A stretch of 8,841 nt of DNA from Betaproteobacteria bacterium (GTDB taxonomy: Bacteria; Pseudomonadota; Gammaproteobacteria; Burkholderiales; Casimicrobiaceae): NCBI GenBank assembly GCA_013298455.1, contig JAAFHR010000116.1:1-8841 (forward strand), written 5' to 3'. Numbering within the stretch: the first letter of the stretch is position 1; the number at the start of each line of letters is the position of its first letter. Positions 8,252-8,841 of the stretch are shown here, in pieces. The notes under the pieces are model-generated. The model had not been told where the DNA came from. It did not search any database and was given only the letters and a program-made list of their open reading frames with translations. The position numbers and the translations under genes are program-made.

Positions 8252-8266
8252 AATTCGGTGGGTTGA
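8252..8266 (+). pseudogene. Possible 3'-end remnant of a second GIY-YIG gene, opposite orientation
   Basis: The plus strand reads AATTC then GGTGGGTTGA. The intact nuclease gene, read in its own direction, has AATTC, AG, GGTGGGTTGA (8436-8420), coding for N-S-G-W-V-D near its C-terminus. The match is 15 bases with one 2-base gap. In both places a repeat of the family follows (B here, C after the intact gene) and another precedes (A here, D before the intact gene). The parallel order suggests that A to B is an internally deleted inverted copy of D to C. The match is short, so chance or a structural inverted repeat remains possible. Confidence 0.35.
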
Positions 8267-8282
8267 GCGAACAAAGGTCATT

Positions 8283-8307
8283 GTCATCCTGAGCAGAGCG
8301 AAGGATC
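8283..8307 (+). repeat. Palindromic repeat copy B
   Basis: A 25-base copy in the same orientation as A, with the same stem arms and a 3-base loop, AGA. It is followed by GGGTCGCATG, close to the AGGTGGCATG after copy A. It matches the reverse complement of copy C at 24 of 25 positions, so B and C face each other across 51 bases. Confidence 0.9.
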
Positions 8308-8358
8308 GGGTCGCATGCCAGCGCGTTTGATTTTCGCGGTCACGTTCGCGCACAACCT

Positions 8359-8383
8359 GATCCTTGGCTCTGCTCAGGATGAC
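8359..8383 (-). repeat. Palindromic repeat copy C
   Basis: A 25-base copy in the nuclease gene's orientation, starting 11 bases after its stop codon. The loop is AGA as in B. One change (GCC where the others read GCG in the right arm) replaces one of the two conserved G-A mismatches with an A-C pair. Confidence 0.9.
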
Positions 8384-8394
8384 AGTGTGGGCGC

Positions 8395-8679
8395 TCATCG
8401 ATACCACCCCTCCGCGAGGTCAACCCACCCTGAATTGACGGCTTCGATGAGTTCGATCTTTCTCGCTCTGCGCCAGCCCTTGAGCTGCTTCTCGCGCTCA
8501 ATAGCGACTCGAATGTCCGTCGTCTGCTCAAAATAGACCAGCGTATGGAGGCTATATCTCTTGCAAAATCCATCGATCAGTCCGTGTTTGTGTTGATAAA
8601 TTCGCCGCTCCAGATCGCTCGTGACGCCAATGTAGAGCGTGCGTGCCGAGTTTGAGATGATGTAGACGGCACAGTTCAT
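8395..8679 (-). CDS. Small GIY-YIG family nuclease (COG2827/URI-domain type)
   Basis: A 94-residue protein consisting of a single GIY-YIG domain. The first half of the motif is VYI (5-7) and the second LYIG (15-18). LERRIYQHK (23-31) carries the conserved Arg and His, and AIEREKQLKGWRR (59-71) has the expected catalytic/metal-binding Glu region and the family's typical tail, followed by KIELIEAVNSGWVDL. Length and motif order match stand-alone members of this family, so it looks intact. It has no extra DNA-binding domain, so any target specificity would come from this compact fold. Its start (ATG 8679-8677) sits right beside repeat D, which supplies the AAGGA ribosome-binding site, and repeat C follows the stop by 11 bases. 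It interrupts a permease-ATPase gene pair that is normally contiguous. The family is known only broadly as predicted endonucleases; a role at the flanking repeats is my inference. Confidence 0.93.
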   Translation of the reverse strand: MNCAVYIISNSARTLYIGVTSDLERRIYQHKHGLIDGFCKRYSLHTLVYFEQTTDIRVAIEREKQLKGWRRARKIELIEAVNSGWVDLAEGWYR

Positions 8680-8685
8680 CCACCT

Positions 8686-8710
8686 GATCCTTCGCTTCGC
8701 TCAGGATGAC
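8686..8710 (-). repeat. Palindromic repeat copy D
   Basis: A 25-base copy in the nuclease gene's orientation with loop GAA and the full stem arms ATCCTGAGC and GCGAAGGAT. With the adjoining AGGTGG it is the inverted counterpart of copy A. Its outer end is 2 bases from the permease stop codon (8715-8713) and its inner end 6 bases from the nuclease ATG. Confidence 0.92.
8687..8707 (-). promoter_or_regulatory. Hairpin in repeat D that contains the nuclease's Shine-Dalgarno
   Basis: Read along the mRNA, AAGGA (8692-8688) lies 8 bases before the nuclease ATG, the normal spacing. The same bases form the 3' arm (AGGAT) of the repeat hairpin, pairing with ATCCT at 8707-8703, with GC/GC pairs and tandem G-A mismatches inside. 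Folding would therefore mask the ribosome-binding site. The nearer AGGTGG touches the ATG and is too close to serve. Confidence 0.5.
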
Positions 8711-8712
8711 AA

Positions 8713-8841
8713 TCACTTCAACTTCGGATCAAGCGCATCACGCAGCGCATCAGTGAACAAGCTAAACGCGGTCACCAAAATGGCCATGAAGGCGGTTGCG
8801 GCGGCGAGCTGCCACCAATAGCCGAGGATCAATTCGTTTTG
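8713..8841 (-). CDS. Peptide ABC transporter permease, C-terminal end (truncated by window edge)
   Basis: The last 42 residues of an inner-membrane permease run in from the right edge and stop at TGA 8715-8713. The visible part is a hydrophobic segment (WWQLAAATAFMAILVTAFSL) followed by FTDALRDALDPKLK. The ending LRDALDP is the characteristic tail of DppC/OppC/YejE-type permeases of peptide ABC transporters. It is on the same strand as and upstream of the ATPase at 6513-8198, as expected for a yejE-yejF-like pair. Too short to tell which subfamily. Confidence 0.85.
   Translation of the reverse strand, partial: QNELILGYWWQLAAATAFMAILVTAFSLFTDALRDALDPKLK

Larger units (their letters stand above)
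8214..8710. mobile_element. Putative GIY-YIG nuclease / palindromic-repeat element inserted in the transporter operon
   Basis: This 497-bp unit lies between two genes of one transporter operon. Its outer ends are repeat A (left) and repeat D (right). With the adjoining AGGTGG they are inverted copies of 32 and 31 bases that differ by one substitution and one indel in the central loop. Inside are a complete GIY-YIG gene, repeat copies B and C, and a short nuclease-like remnant between A and B. It begins 2 bp after the permease stop codon and ends 15 bp before the ATPase start, so neither gene is broken. I see no target-site duplication and no transposase. Calling it mobile is an inference from the terminal inverted repeats and placement. 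Confidence 0.45.

Noticed and set aside
8195..8407. Short minus-strand open frame crossing repeats A to C
   Set aside because: It is translated repeat sequence (SRAKDQ, SFALLRMT-like strings), a common false gene call where such palindromes occur.
8214..8710. CRISPR array
   Set aside because: Only four repeats, in mixed orientation, with spacings from 43 to 302 bases, one holding a gene.

Overview
The window is a block of minus-strand genes from a Gram-negative bacterium. It has two TonB-dependent outer-membrane receptors with signal peptides, a secreted S9-family peptidase and an oligopeptide-type ABC transporter. The receptor style (a VERVEVTGSNIKR start to the plug), the moderate-to-high GC and the fused Dpp/Yej-type ATPase suggest a proteobacterium. 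Betaproteobacteria (Burkholderiales-like) is my best guess, but only from general resemblance.

Layout by position, all genes on the minus strand. 1-523: N-terminal part of receptor 1, running off the left edge. 524-1064: gene-poor gap, possibly with a decayed coding remnant. 1065-3068: exported prolyl-oligopeptidase-family (S9) peptidase. 3259-3294: very strong bidirectional terminator. 3318-6011: complete receptor 2. 6012-6512: gap with several small hairpins, a possible terminator and the receptor 2 leader. 6513-8198: double-ATPase subunit of a peptide ABC transporter (YejF-like). 8199-8712: a small insertion carrying a GIY-YIG nuclease gene and four copies of a palindromic repeat. 8713-8841: C-terminal end of the permease that precedes the ATPase in the same operon.

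The larger genes read together as a peptide-scavenging locus: receptors bring a substrate across the outer membrane, the exported peptidase trims it, and the ABC system carries oligopeptides across the inner membrane. This is inferred from context; no substrate can be read from the sequence.

The most unusual part is 8214-8710. A complete small GIY-YIG nuclease is bracketed by copies of a roughly 25-bp hairpin-forming repeat (family GTCATCC...GGATC). The outermost copies (A and D) are near-perfect inverted repeats, and the unit sits exactly in the junction between two transporter genes, starting 2 bp after the permease stop codon. The repeat copy upstream of the nuclease contains that gene's own Shine-Dalgarno sequence and would sequester it in the hairpin. 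Next to it, repeats A and B enclose a short sequence matching the 3' end of the nuclease gene, as if an oppositely oriented second copy had lost its middle. Together this looks like a nuclease-plus-palindrome element, analogous in layout to REP/REPIN elements with their RAYT transposases but using a GIY-YIG enzyme.
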